In this document: positions 50,231 to 61,835 of the stretch, piece by piece
How positions within the stretch are numbered: the stretch's first letter is position 1
How the letters are laid out: the number at the start of each line of letters is the position of its first letter
Assembly (NCBI RefSeq): GCF_018991925.1
Contig: NW_024748870.1
Location: 801,331 to 865,330, forward strand
DNA: 64,000 nucleotides
Reading direction: 5' to 3'
Source: Homarus americanus
Lineage: Eukaryota; Arthropoda; Malacostraca; Decapoda; Nephropidae
Notes under the pieces: model-generated
The model's input: only the letters and a program-made list of their open reading frames with translations
Told to the model about the DNA's origin: nothing
The model's database searches: none
Position numbers and translations under genes: made by a program

Positions 50231-51692
50231 TGTCATGGTTTTGGGGTGGATCGGTGGTAAGTATGAGTGGATTATAGTATATAAAGATAATAATATGTCG
50301 TATTTCTTATTTCTTACCGTAGAGTTTGATACCTTCACACTGATTACTTACAGGAGATTATGGCGTATCTACGTAGAAGTTCACTCCACCACTCGACATT
50401 CCATGATTTATACTTGTTAAATGATGATTTAATGGATTCATTTAATTTTCAACATCCATCTAAGTTACTGGTTATACTTTGTCATAACCAATCAGTCATT
50501 ACCTTCAGTAATAATAAGATAGGATCACAGATACGGGCAGATAATTGCACTTACATTTATTTGTCAAGCTTCCATACAATGATTTACAATTTCCTTGGAT
50601 ATATGATTCACTCACGTTCACGCTGTAATAAAATTAATCTTCTAAAAGAGAATTTTAACTTGGGGACACATGTGATTACTCTACTATGGGTATAACTTAA
50701 CAGAGCCTTAATTCTTCAAGTGATACATTTACTGCCAGACTGGATTGCTTTTGTTGCAACCAGGCTTTCGCACAAGGACTTCTTTCCACGGGCCACAGCA
50801 ACAAAAAGTACTCTTGGGTTACCACACATGGTATCGTGCAGGAGAACTCTGTAAGCATGACTTGAATTAACCATTTAGGTGCAATAGACCAGCCTGGATT
50901 GCTTTTGTCGCAACCAGGCTTCCACACGTGATATTTCCACGGGGATAACAACCTAGGTTAACACGCTTAGTCTCCTGTCGACCTTCCACGGCCATAGCAA
51001 CAAAAGGTACTCTTGGTGTACCACACATAGTCTCGCGTCACTGAGTCACGGTAGACGGTTGTCGCGGCAAGGAGAACTGGTAAGCGTGACTTGAATTAAC
51101 CATTTAGGTGCAATAGACCAGCCTGGATTGCTTTTGTCACAACCAGGCTTCCACACGTGATATTTCCACGGGAATAACAAACCTAGGTTAACACACTTAG
51201 TCTCGTGTCGATCACGGTCACAGTAGACGGGTTTCGTGCAGAACTCTGTAAGCGTGAATTAATTAACCATTTACTGTAGGTTTGATAGGCCAGCCTGGAT
51301 TGCCCTTGTCGCAACTAGGCATCCACACGTGATATTTCCACGGGGATAACAACCTAGGTTAACACACTTAGTCTCGTGTCGACGACGGTTCACAGGACGG
51401 AGTGGCGGTGGAGGACTCTGTGTGGTGTGGTGTCCCGCCCCCTTTCAGGAGGGAGAGGATGGAGACGACGTCTTAACTAACCCATGGCTCAGGGGATACT
51501 ACTTAAAATGAGGTTTTTGGGTGTGAAGCGATGAACAGTACAACACTGTTTCACTGCCCACCCCCCTAAAGGCTGGCTAACATACACTAATTGAAAAATA
51601 CATGTCCCAGTTATGCCTCGCCGGGCGTCTTATCTCTGGTAAAACAAACTTTGGAGTTGGTTGCTTGGGTAAGCCTAACGCAACCCATGACA
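50231..51692 (-). repeat. 3' LTR of the 7.2-kb element
   Basis: 1,462 bp, bounded on the plus strand by TGTCATGG and CCATGACA (perfect 8-bp inverted ends). It holds four related subrepeats around CCAGCCTGGATTGC at 50,735, 50,889, 51,118 and 51,291. Three of these share TTCCACACGTGATATTTCCA-type sequence and the following GGATAACAACCTAGGTTAAC. Weak open frames in it (for example around 50,360-50,695) are repeated in the other LTR and are not genes. Confidence 0.93.
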
Positions 51693-51704
51693 ATCGCCCC
51701 TACT
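51693..51704 (-). promoter_or_regulatory. Polypurine tract
   Basis: On the minus strand AGTAGGGGCGAT lies directly before the 3' LTR start TGTCATGG. This is the expected place and composition for plus-strand priming of an LTR retrotransposon. Confidence 0.7.
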
Positions 51705-52273
51705 AAGAAAAATTTTTCTTCGGAGAATAAAATTTCAGCACCTGTATACAATCAAGAGAATGCCTAGCCCAGACACACAATTCAACATTCACACTGTGGT
51801 GTGGGTGTGACACTAACACTGCAATGGGATGTAGTCACACACTTGTCAACCGTCAGTGAGACAAGACGTGCCCCGAAGGCGCTCCCGGTTTTAGCAGCCA
51901 GGCCGAGTCTGTTTGGCCGTGCCCACTCCCCCTGCTATACCCCAACGCCCTACCAGCCTTACTACACCGGGATCTATTCAGCAAAACATTCTAGTGATTA
52001 GTGAACGATTGATTACGGAGCAGTGTTCCTATAGTGCACTTAAGGAACTTTCTCAGCAAAGCATTCAAGTCATCAGTGCAAAATGTGATTATCATACAGT
52101 GCTCGATAGTGCACCCCAAGGAAAAGTCAGACAGTGGGCACTTTATAGGTCACCTTTAAAGTGCCAGTGACAAGGACCACTGCGGTGTTTACATATATCG
52201 TGATAACTGTGTCGGCGACCCCAAGCACCAGGGACAAAGACCCACGGTCTTTACGACTGACAAATATTAACAG

Positions 52274-53299
52274 ATGTCTACCAGTGTCAGTGGCCCTCAA
52301 AGTGCCGTCAGTGACAAACACTTCCGTCCGCCCACAACAGATTTCAACAGATGGCCACCAATCACTTACTCCCGACGCACTCTGTACCATCTAAAGCGTG
52401 GGAACGGTTATCCTGATGGCAGTGTTATTGCGCGACTCAAGTCACTGAACATATTCCACGCGCGGAGCCGTAGACAAGGCCGTCATACACATAAGCCCAT
52501 TAGAACCTTAACCTCCACTAGGAAACCGGAGAAACCCACCCCTGACAGACCATACCACCACACTGAAGTTCCACGGATATGGTATGATCTCCCGTCTTTG
52601 CTGCTATCCAACGTCACTTCCCTAGCTAACAAGTTCGATGAGCTGGCAACTACAGTCAGGTCAGCCGCCGCGAGCGTCGTTGCCATATGTGAGGCTTGGC
52701 AAATTGTGCCTGAAACGTGTCATATTGAGGGATATCAACTCTTTCATCACCTTCGTTCACATAGACGCGGAGGGGGCGTTGCCCTCTTCTGTCAAGATGA
52801 CCTATGCCCGTCACGCCTGGATGTTCAAGTCCCAGCAGATGTGGAAGCATTATGGGTACGTGTCGTGCTACGGGCCCACCCACGCAACACTGCCTCCATC
52901 ATAATCTGTGTGGCATACCATCCGCCTCGCTCACCTACCAGAGACACTCTTATCAATCATCTCATCACCACCTCAGACCACCTCAGAGTTAGGTGCCCAT
53001 GTGCCAAGTTAGTATTATGTGGGGATTTTAATGAAATTGACACCACTGATATCCAGGACCAGCTATCACTATCACAAGTTGTAACCTTCCCCACACACGG
53101 TCAAAATACCCTTGACCTTATCTTAACTGACTTAGCGGACCATTACCAACCACCTCAACCAATGCCTCCTATCGGGTGTAGCACACACTTATCAGTGCTC
53201 TGGTCCCCAGCTGCCACTCCCACTCAAGTACAGAGACCCTACACAAGACCTACAGGCCGATTACTGACTCTGCAGTGCGCCTCTTCGGGCAGTGCATAG
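52274..53299 (+). pseudogene. LINE ORF2 endonuclease (APE type)
   Basis: One frame of 341 codons. The N-terminal 100 residues are basic and proline-rich. The endonuclease fold begins near residue 105 (LLLSNVTSLANKFDELATTV), then VVAICEAWQIV (catalytic Glu region), RRGGGVALFCQDDL, KLVLCGDFNEIDTTD (GDFN catalytic motif), HGQNTLDLILTDLADH, and CSTHLSVLW at the end. The usual S-D-H motif reads S-T-H, so one acidic residue is replaced, through decay or family variation. The frame breaks at RLL near 53,260, and the RT continues in another frame. Confidence 0.88.
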
Positions 53300-55226
53300 T
53301 TCACCATCCCTGGACTGAGGTACTTAGCGTGGATGACGTGGAAACCAAATGGATAAATTATACCAACACCACCACCACGGAAGCTCACCACCACTTCTTC
53401 CCCGAGAAGTCCGTCAGATCTCACCCAGCTGACTTGCCCTGGATCACACCTCGGATCAAAAGACTTATGCAACAGAGAGACAGAGCCTTTCATCTCAATG
53501 ACCACATCCGCTACAGGTCCCTTCGCAACCGAGTCATCCGCGAAATACGCACTGCAAAGAAGTCCCACTACCCAACCAAATTACAACACCTGAAGCAGAC
53601 CAACATCAGTCAATGGTATGGTAAGCTTAAAGAACTCTGTGGACTAAACAATAAGACACACCCCCTCCCCTTCCTTAGCCATCTCACTAATGTTGACGCA
53701 GCTGAGCAAACAAATAACCATTTCGCTACTATATGCCAGACGCTCCCCCGGCTTGACACAACCACTCTCCCTGCTTACCTACCAGCCCCCCTTTCCCACT
53801 GACTTAGTAGAAGAATTTGAAGTAGCAAAACGCCTGGACAAACTAAAATTAAAACGCTCTACCACCCCCATTGACTTACCAATGAAACTCTTCAAGGAGT
53901 TCTCCCCGGAGCTTGCTAAACCCCTATGCTCCATCATCAATGCTTCTCTCAGTCAAGCCAGATGCCCAGCTGACTGGAAGACCTCTTATGTATCACCAGT
54001 GCCCAAGTCAACCAGCCCACAATCCTTAAATCAGCTACGACCTATTGCAATCACCCCAATACCCAGCCTAATCTGTGAAAGTTTTGTGTTCGACTGGAGC
54101 TTATGCTGATATTGCAGGAGTCGTAGACCCTCAGCAATTTGGCAACATGAAAACTTCCTCCACCACTCACTGTCTTGTCAGCTTTCTCGATTACATATAC
54201 CGCCATCTCGAGAAACGAAAACGTCTGTAGCTGTCGCCTTCATTGATTTCACTAAAGCGTTCGACCTAGTCGACCACAATATAATCATCAACAAAGCTAT
54301 TGACCTCGGGCTTCGGAGAAGTCTTATACCATGGCTAACAGACTTCCTCAGTGACTGACGCCAAGCTGTATGCTTCCGAGGGGCTGTCTCCACCTTTCAG
54401 TCACTCACCTGTGGCGTCCCCAAAGGCACCAAGATGGGACCACTATGCTTCCTTATGCTTATCAATGATGCCCTACGAGAAAACCCTGCTCGCTGGAAAT
54501 ATGTCGACGACTCCACCATTGGGATCAGCGTCAACAATTCTGTTCCCAACTATACCGCCCTTCAGGATTTATTGAACAGTCTCCAAAACTGGGCCACCAA
54601 CAACCATGTCACCATCAACCATACCAAGACAATGGTTATGCACATCAACCTCTCCTCCGACATTGTCCCACCTCCTTCTATTACCCTAGGTCCGAACACA
54701 CTCCAGGTTGTAGATTCACAGAAAGCTCCTCGGCGTCACCATAGACAACAAACTAAATTGGAAACCACACGTCAGTGGTTATCAATCCTCCGGTTGCGTC
54801 TCCACCTCCTCCGCCGACTCAAGTCCCTCGGAGTTCCTGCACGAGCTCTCAGTGTTTACACAACATTCCTTACTTCCCAAGCTCCCTGCCTCCCCCACCT
54901 GGTCTTCCTCCCTAAATGCCACACAACATAAACTAGAAAAAGTGCAAAAAAGGGCATGCAAGATTATTCTCTCCCCTTCCTACTCCACAAATCAAGAAGC
55001 GCTCAACACACTGACCCTTTCGACTCTCACTGACCATCACCACGACCTCATCTGCAAATTTGGTAAGAAGCTTCTACACCATCCTCGACACCGGCTCCTA
55101 CTACCACCTGAGATCCCTAGCCCGAGAATTGCTGTTCGACACCACAACCGCATCCAACCCATACGTGCACGAACTGATCGCTATAAGAAACAGCCCAGTC
55201 CCAACCATTGTAAAAATTATCAATAA
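53275..55226 (+). pseudogene. LINE ORF2 reverse transcriptase and C-terminal region, multiply frameshifted
   Basis: Parts follow in order through several frames: DLPWITPRIKRLMQQRDRAF; FEVAKRLDKLKLKRSTTPID with WKTSYVSPVPKSTSPQSLNQ (motifs 0-1); QQFGNMKTSSTTHCLVSFLD; VAFIDFTKAFDLVDH (motif A); LTCGVPKGTKMGPLCFLMLI (motif B); WKYVDDSTIG (catalytic YVDD); LQNWATNNHVTINHTKTMVM; and then KVQKRACKIILSPSYSTNQE near the C-terminus. All key RT motifs are present, but frameshifts near 53,795, 54,080, 54,715 and 54,850 and a stop near 54,358 prevent expression. Confidence 0.88.
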
Positions 55227-55470
55227 CTTGTAATAAATCAGTGTATTCACTCCCAGTAAACACTACTCCTTGCACTGTCACTATGTTGAAATGAACTGTA
55301 GTTTGAGCTTTTCCCCATCTAGTTATTATATGTCTTATTTGTGTCACTTATGTTACTTGTATATTATTTGTAATTCGTAACCCATTCCCCAAATATGTAA
55401 TAGTATATTTTCAGCCTTCTGGCTGCCAAGCTCTTTCAATAAACCGTTAATTATTATTTATTATTATTAG

Positions 55471-55969
55471 TCGCCAATCGCCACTGAGGGAAAACCTCAA
55501 CATTTACTTTAGATTTTCAGGCTGGAGGAAAACTTCCCGAGCAATAGTTCATGCTAAGCGTAAACACGCTACATTTATGTTACAGCAACGTGTTGTGTAG
55601 TGTAGGGCATGTAGACATTGTTTAGGTGGTACAGGTGTCGTGTTATGTTCTTAAATGTAGAGAGGTGTGAAAAGGTTTACATAACATTCGTGGAGGTTCG
55701 AGTTGAGCGGAACATATGGACACTCCCACACATAGGTCAGGTCCTAGACACGCTCTGCAATGTCGAATGAACTTTCCCGGTGGTGAAGAGAAGGACTCCT
55801 CCAGCCGGCTGATGTGGAACTGGGTCCCTCTTCTGTTTCTTTATTTTCCACCTTTAACTTCACATTCAAAATTTCTTAGAGTCCCCTCAAATGTACTAGT
55901 AATCATTTCGTAGTACAATATACGCGTTTGCACAAACTGCTGACAAGAGTGCAATTATCCGCGGTCTGT
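55471..55969 (-). other. Residual interior (leader) of the LTR element
   Basis: About 500 bp between the LINE tail and the primer-binding site. In element sense it is the leader downstream of the 5' LTR. No open frame of note is present. Confidence 0.5.
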
Positions 55970-55987
55970 GTCCCTGTTCGGGCGCCA
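55970..55987 (-). promoter_or_regulatory. Primer-binding site, tRNA-Lys type
   Basis: On the minus strand, two bases after the 5' LTR, comes TGGCGCCCGAACAGGGAC. This is complementary to the conserved 3' end of metazoan tRNA-Lys(UUU) including CCA. It fixes the orientation of the LTR element as minus. Confidence 0.93.
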
Positions 55988-55989
55988 AT

Positions 55990-57450
55990 TGTCATGGTTT
56001 TGGGGTGGATCGGTGGTAAGTATGAGTGGATTATATTATATAAAGATAATAATATGTCGTATTTCTTATTTCTTACCATAGAGTTTGATACCTTCACACT
56101 GATTACTTACAGGAGATTATGGCGTATCTACGTAGAAGTTCACTCCACCACTCGACATTCCATGATTTATACTTGATAAATGATGATTTAATGGATTCAT
56201 TTAATTTTCAACATCTATCTAAGTTACTGGTTATACTTTGTCATAACCAATCAGTCATTACCTTCAGTAATAATAAGATAGGATCACAGATACGGGCAGA
56301 TAATTGCACTTACATTTATTTGTCAAGCTTCCATACAATGATTTACAATTTGCATGGATATATGATTCACTCACGTTCACGCTGTAATAAAATTAATCTT
56401 CTAAAAGAGAATTTTAACTTGGGGACACATGTGAATACTCTACTATGGGTATAACTTAACAGAGCCTTAATTCTTCAAGTGATACATTTACTGCCAGCCT
56501 GGATTGCTCTTGTTGCAACCAAGCTTCCGCACAAGGACTTCTTTCCACGGGCCACAGCAACAACAAGTACTCTTGGGTTACCACACATGGTGTCGTGCAG
56601 GAGAACTCTGTAAGCGTGACTTGAATTAACCATTTAGGTGCAATAGACCAGCCTGGATTGCTTTTGTCGCAACCAGGCTTCTACACGTGATATTTCCATG
56701 GGGATAACAACCTAGGTTAACACGCTTAGTCTCGTGTCGACCTTCCACGGCCATAACAACAAAAGGTACTCTTGGTGTACCACACATAGTCTCGCGTCAC
56801 TGAGTCACGGTAGACGGTTGTCGCGGCAAGGAGAACTGGTAAGCGTGACTTGAATTAACCATTTAGGTGCAATAGACCAGCCTGGATTGCTTTTGTCGCA
56901 ACCAGGCTTCCACACGTGATATTTCCATGGGAATAACAAACCTAGGTTAACACACTTAGTCTCGTGTCGATCACGGTCACAGTAGACGGGTTTCGTGCAG
57001 GAGAACTCTGTAGCTTGAATTAATTAACCATTTACTGTAGGTTTGATAGGCCAGCCTGGATTGCCCTTGTCGCAACCAGGCATCCACACGTGATATTTCC
57101 ACGGGGATAACAACCTAGGTTAACACACTTAGTCTCGTGTCGACGACGGTTCACAGGACGGAGTGGCGGTCGAGGACTCTGTGTGGTGCGGTGTCCCGCC
57201 CCCTTTCAGGAGGGAGAGGATGGAGACGACGTCTTAACTAACCCATGGCTCAGGGGATACTACTTAAAATGAGGTTTTTGGGTGTGAAGCGATGAACAGT
57301 ACAACACTGTTTCACTGCCCACCCCCCTAAAGGCTGGCTAACATACACTAATTGAAAAATACATGTCCCAGTTATGCCTCGCCGGGCGTCTTATCTCTGG
57401 TAAAACAACTTTGGAGTTGGTTGCGTGGGTAAGCCTAACGCAACCCATGA
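55990..57450 (-). repeat. 5' LTR of the 7.2-kb element
   Basis: 1,461 bp, direct repeat of 50,231-51,692 with only scattered differences (for example TATAGTATA/TATATTATA near the left end, TTCCTTGG/TTGCATGG near 56,350). The outer terminal two bases are missing: it ends ...CAACCCATGA directly against TAGCA, whereas the other LTR ends ...CCATGACA. The high similarity implies fairly recent insertion. Confidence 0.93.
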
Positions 57451-58300
57451 TAGCACTATTATTTATTATATACATAAACGTTTAATTAAATCTGACGCGG
57501 ACTCTGTAAAACTACAGGAAGATAAAAAAAAAATTCGAATGGTCTGAAAAATGGCAGATGAAATTCAGTACTCGGTATAGGAGATGTAAACAGGGAAACC
57601 AGTTACCAGATGAACAACGATGTTATAGAGAAATCCGACTGCGAGAAAGATTTAGGAGTAATGATAAGTAGGAATCTTAAGCCAAGTATATAATGTGTAT
57701 TTGCTCGAAACAAGGTTAATTGAGCACTTGGGTTCATACAAAGGAGTTTTAATTACAAGACTAGCGAGGTCATCCTAAAACTTTATCTTGCCCTTGTGAG
57801 ACCTCACTTGGATTACGCAGTTTAGTTCTGGTCACCGTATTACAGAATGGATATAGAATCCCTAGAAAGAATTCAGAAGAGAATGACAAGACTAATCCCG
57901 GGCATTAGGAACCTTGAGTACAGAGACAGGTTAAAGCATCTTAAATTGCACTCCCTCGAGAGACGTAGAGTGAGGGGCGATATGATAGAGGTGTATAAAT
58001 GGAAGTCAGGGCTAAACAAAGTGGACATTACAAAGGTACTCAAACTATCCTACCAGGAGCGAACTCGTAACAATGGTTTTAAATTAGACACATTTAGATT
58101 TAGGAGCGAAATAGCTAAACATTGGTTTGGATATAGAGTAGTGGACGAGTGGAACAAGTTACCAAATACCATCATTAACTCGAATACGCTGGATAACTTC
58201 AAACATAGGTTGACACTGAGCATTAGGGGTTGGGTGTAAGTAGGACTGCCCAGTATGAGCCAATAGGCCCGCTGCAATTTCCTTCATTCTTATGTTCTTA
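57451..58300 (+). mobile_element. CR1-like LINE, right part after LTR insertion
   Basis: After the duplicated TAGCA the CR1 frame resumes (LLFIIYIN), then jumps to SVKLQED and WSEKWQMKFS-like sequence in shifted frames. The catalytic DD region expected in between is missing. From 57,847 a clean C-terminal frame of 130 codons follows: DIESLERIQKRMTRLIPGIR, DMIEVYKWKSGLNKVDITKV, VVDEWNKLPNTIINSNTLDN, ending RLTLSIRGWV and a stop at 58,239. The 3' tail has CCAGTATGAGCCAATAGGCC and ATTCTTATGTTCTTATC. It is inactive. Confidence 0.88.
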
Positions 58301-58392
58301 TCTTTATAAAATCAATCAGGTGTGCATTTGAGTGTGCATGGAAAAGGGAAACAATGAAGCTCCATTGTTTCCATTTTCCTTGTGTGATTTTA

Positions 58393-58900
58393 TCAAGATT
58401 TACAGTATCTTATCCCTGTTTTCATTGTGGATCTACATGAAATTATGTTCTTATGTTTATATGGCATCAAAAAAATTGTGACTAAGTCCCATGAACAAAG
58501 TGGGGGAGAGAAACCATAAGAGGGAAGTTTAGAAAGCAAAGACTTGTGCCATACCCTGTCAAATGCTTTGGAGATGTCGAGGGCCACGACATAAGTTTCC
58601 CCATAATCCCTAAGAGAGGATAACCAAAGATGGGTGCAATAGGAGAGCAGATCACCAGTAGATCTCGCCTGGCGAAAGCCATACTGGTGATCCGACAAAA
58701 GAGAATGGCGTTCAGGATGACGGAGAAAATGAGAGTTTCAGATAGTTTCGAAAATCTTACAGAGGTATGAAGTTAGGGCAATGGGGTATGAAATGAACTG
58801 AGGCATGCTTCCAAGAAGAATGAAAAGTTTGGGTTTTGAGGCAAAGGCGAAAGAGGCGAGCAAGCACAGCGGCTAGAACTTTAGCACACTCCCTCAGAAC
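58393..58900 (-). mobile_element. LINE reverse transcriptase fragment (Jockey-like)
   Basis: From 58,900 down, the minus strand encodes IPPRVLRECAKVLAAVLARL and CLKTQTFHSSWKHASVHFIP (RT motifs 0-1), then LSDHQYGFRQARSTGDLLSY (motif 2a) and VVALDISKAFDRVWHKSLLS (motif A), ending at YGFSPPLC near 58,490. Frameshifts and deletions lie between. Its upstream end is cut by a SINE at about 58,905. Confidence 0.82.
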
Positions 58901-58904
58901 ACGA

Positions 58905-59285
58905 GGGGGTATTTTTTTTCTTTTTTTATTATTGGACACCCCCCCCTCCCCCTACATCCTTGTGTAAAGTAAAGGGCAGAAGCGTTTACAGCGCCCAACA
59001 GGGAAGCGTGCTAAGTTCATGCTTGTCTCATGAATTAAGGGTGTAGAAGCCTGAAGAGTCAATGGTTAATGTCTAATTAAGTTATTGGAAGCTCCAACAA
59101 CTTGTCCCTGGATACGAATTCGCAACTTTCGAGTTACAGCAGGTACCTACTTTGCTGCTAGGTGAACAGGGACCAAGGGGACTAGGAAGAGTGTCCAAAC
59201 AACTTCCGCCGGCCCGGGAATCGAACCCTTGACATCTTGCTTGTGAGGCAAGAGCGGTACCTCTCTGCCACCAGCGCCGAGGTGG
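58905..59285 (-). mobile_element. tRNA-Val-derived SINE, copy 1
   Basis: Minus strand: a tRNA-like head at 59,285-59,215 with A box TGGCAGAGAGG, an anticodon arm CTTGC-CTCACAA-GCAAG (anticodon CAC, valine) and B box GGTTCGATTCC. A body of about 290 bp follows, ending in an A-rich tail (poly-T with interruptions at 58,912-58,935 on the plus strand). The A and B boxes form an internal RNA polymerase III promoter. Body sequence matches 62,990-63,313. Valine origin is inferred only from the anticodon loop. Confidence 0.85.
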
Positions 59286-60449
59286 CATTTGTTCACATTA
59301 TTGTTATTTAGAATAAATGTCCTTTTCCATACATTCTGAGTATGTTAATTGCACCTTATACTCCTTGTCTGCTATCTCTATGTTCTGTACAGTATACGGC
59401 TGTAAGTTAGCGCTCCCTATAATTCCCAATTCTGACGAATCTTGTGAGTCGAATACCTCCAGTCTGTGCATAGAACTACAGTAAGACCCTGTTATCATAA
59501 CAGTGTCACTTGTGAAATTTCAAGTTGCTGGACTAAGACAGAACTTTTGATAAAATATTCTGACTTTCTGTCAGGATCCTCCAGTCCGTTGTTTTCGTAT
59601 CTGCGCATGCGCAGCGCGAAGAGTGTGACGTAGTAGTGACGCCTTTACAAACGACCAACCACCCCCAGCACCTCTTCCCTGCTCCACCACTCTGTGTGAC
59701 GGCACAGCAACGCTGTGAGGGCCAATTGTAAAAACATCCGTCGTCTACAGGATGCTGTGGTATCCTCATGGTCGCTTTGCACGAAGCACCCGGGGCTTAA
59801 AAAAAAAAGTGGGATTTATTATTAGAACATGGGAGATTTCCGTGGTGTCCACATTCCTGCCCAATGCATACTACGATGGAACTATATTTTGAAACCAAAA
59901 GAAAAAAAAGAAAATTGGATGAACAGTCTCGTTCAAGATTCTTCGAACACTGCTGGAGACAGCTGGCAACTCAAGGCCGTTTGTTTACTAGAGTACGTAG
60001 TAAAAATTATGAATGATTGTATAAGTGATCAGTGATTGGTTACTTAGTTCCCCGTTGGGCTTTGTTGTTTCGTATTACATTATACTTTTCTGCTGGTATA
60101 TACCGTACTGTTAATTTGATTTTAAAATGGGTAGAGCAATGGGTCAACCTACAGTATATATGGATTCATGTTTAGACAATTAAACATAAGTAAAAATCGG
60201 TAAGTATGTTAAAGAACATCATGCGTCGGGCATAGTTGTGTGCAGGTTGTGTATAAGGTTGCTTGTTTATCATTAATTTATACTAATATTATCTTCAAAC
60301 GTTTAATCCATTTCGGGTAATTACTCCCGTGGTATGTAACCGATGCTAAACAGACTTCTTTCTAAAGACGCTGATTTCGTGCAATGCAAACTGCTGTTTT
60401 AATTCGCTGTGAGATTAAGCAGAATCATCGGTTCACTGCTACCTGTAAT

Positions 60450-60451
<2 letters not shown>
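59286..60451. other. Unassigned region; one weak protein-like frame
   Basis: No gene is called. A 64-codon minus-strand frame at 59,498-59,304 (SSMHRLEVFDSQDSSELGII ... QPYTVQNIEIADKEYKVQLT) has plausible protein composition and faintly resembles the protease region of LTR elements, but is too short to support. The rest is AT-rich and featureless. Confidence 0.35.

Positions 60452-60504
<53 letters not shown>
60452..60504. repeat. Microsatellite (GT)n
   Basis: About 26 uninterrupted GT units. Confidence 0.98.
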
Positions 60505-60505
<1 letters not shown>

Positions 60506-61086
60506 ACGTGTATGCTTTAGCCTGTGAGTTCAATGCTTTTCTGAAAAACAGTTGTATAAATGAAACTGTATTATGAAGTTTATATAATGAAATTATTTAT
60601 TTCACATTCCCTGTGAGGCATTGGAAATAGAAATCTATATATATAATGTTATTGCCGCTGGCTTCAACTACAGTGGTGGCGTTGCCTTACCCGAACAGAC
60701 ATAAATTCTATCAGCCTGCGACCACGTGCGTCGTCCCCACACGACCTGACCAAACAAGATGCCCAGATTTTGCTGAGTGTATGGTTTTAGAAGGTGGCGT
60801 GGCCGCCTGGCCTCCATGAGGCAGATCGCCCTTTCGAGTGATGCTGTGAGAACCAGCCTTCTGTGTTGAACACCGACTCCCAATCGTGGCCGAGTTTTTT
60901 GTGCTGGAACAATTTACACAGTACTATTGTCCCTTGGAACGCCATGCTGATTTGCATTGACCCACACTTGTAAGTACAGCCAAAGTGATGACATACCCCT
61001 CAGTACTGAAATATTGTTGACTAATTATGCCTACTCGTTTCTGCCTTATCTGGTAAATAAGACAATGCCGTATGAAGTGTATCGAG
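60505..61086. other. Unassigned region
   Basis: No repeat or convincing frame recognised before the CR1 copy that starts at about 61,087. Confidence 0.35.
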
Positions 61087-61555
61087 GGGAAGTTTTAAAC
61101 TGGATAAAATCATGGCTCACCGATAGAACGCAGAGGGTCAACGTAGATGGTGTTAAATCTGAGTGGGACTGTGTAACCAGTGGGGTTCCCCAGGGGTCAG
61201 TACTAGGCCCACTTTTGTTTATAATCTACATAAACGATCATATACTGGGATCAGCAGTGACATAAGCAAGATTGCAGATGACACCAAAATAGGGCGGCAG
61301 ATTAATTCAGGGCAGGATGCAAATGCACTACAGGAGGATTTACATAAACTGCAGGGGGTGGTCAGAAAAATGGCAAATGAAATTCAACACCAGCAGGTGC
61401 AACGTATTAAATATTGGAAGAACAAATACTGTCAATGTATGCAGCCTTAACAACATCAACCTAGAGAAGTCGACTTGTGAAAGAGACTTAGGGGTATTTG
61501 TAATCCCGGACCTCGATTATGCGGTTCAGTTCTGGTGCCCTTATTATAGAATGGA

Positions 61556-61790
61556 CAAGTGATCGCGGGCACGTTTGTGCCCTTGTGAGACTTTGAACTC
61601 TGTGACGGCGTACAGCGAATGAGGGTGTGCCAAGTCCGTAGACTTCGTTTTCCATCGTAAAACTAATTGTTAACTAATGCCTTCCTAAAGAAACCATCGA
61701 CATGGGACCAGGTTTGTTCCACTCTACGAATTTTTTGCGATTTTTCCACCAAGTTTGATGAAAAACGATTGTGCCGTTTCGGCTGCCCAG

Positions 61791-61835
<45 letters not shown>

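Larger units (their letters stand above)
51780..55470 (+). mobile_element. LINE with endonuclease and RT, nested in LTR element
   Basis: A nearly complete non-LTR retrotransposon in the opposite orientation to its host element. It has an endonuclease (52,274-53,299), an RT (53,290-54,780), a C-terminal region to 55,226, and a 3' end AATAAACCGTTAATTATTAT with an ATT repeat tail to 55,470. The same 3' end recurs as a tiny insertion at 61,834-61,900. The 5' limit is uncertain; no clear target duplication is seen at 55,471. At least four frameshifts and one in-frame stop (SD*RQAV near 54,358) make it inactive. Family: a CR1/Jockey-like clade with an ATT tail; I cannot fix it further. Confidence 0.85.
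50231..57450 (-). mobile_element. LTR retrotransposon with 1.46-kb LTRs, non-autonomous, carrying a LINE
   Basis: Two nearly identical direct repeats (50,231-51,692 and 55,990-57,450) flank a 4.3-kb interior. A primer-binding site inside the right repeat and a purine-rich tract inside the left one show that the element reads on the minus strand. TAGCA is duplicated at both outer edges. The interior contains no gag, protease, RT or integrase of an LTR element. Apart from about 0.1 kb on the left and 0.5 kb on the right it is filled by a plus-strand LINE. The element looks non-autonomous (LARD-like) and was later invaded by the LINE. Confidence 0.9.

Noticed and set aside
50235..50695. Repeated small frames in 50.2-50.7 kb and 55.9-56.45 kb suggesting a duplicated gene
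   Set aside because: They lie in the two LTRs of one element; the duplication is the LTR pair, not a gene family.
59215..59285. Functional tRNA-Val gene
   Set aside because: A and B boxes and an anticodon arm are visible, but the acceptor stem does not close and the sequence continues into a SINE body with an A-rich tail.
59304..59498. 64-codon minus-strand frame as a host exon or LTR-element protease
   Set aside because: Composition is protein-like, but no diagnostic motif (such as D-T/S-G) is present and the length is within chance.
59533..60035. Short frames at 59.5-60.0 kb and 60.67-60.88 kb
   Set aside because: No motif, neighbour or composition supports them as genes.
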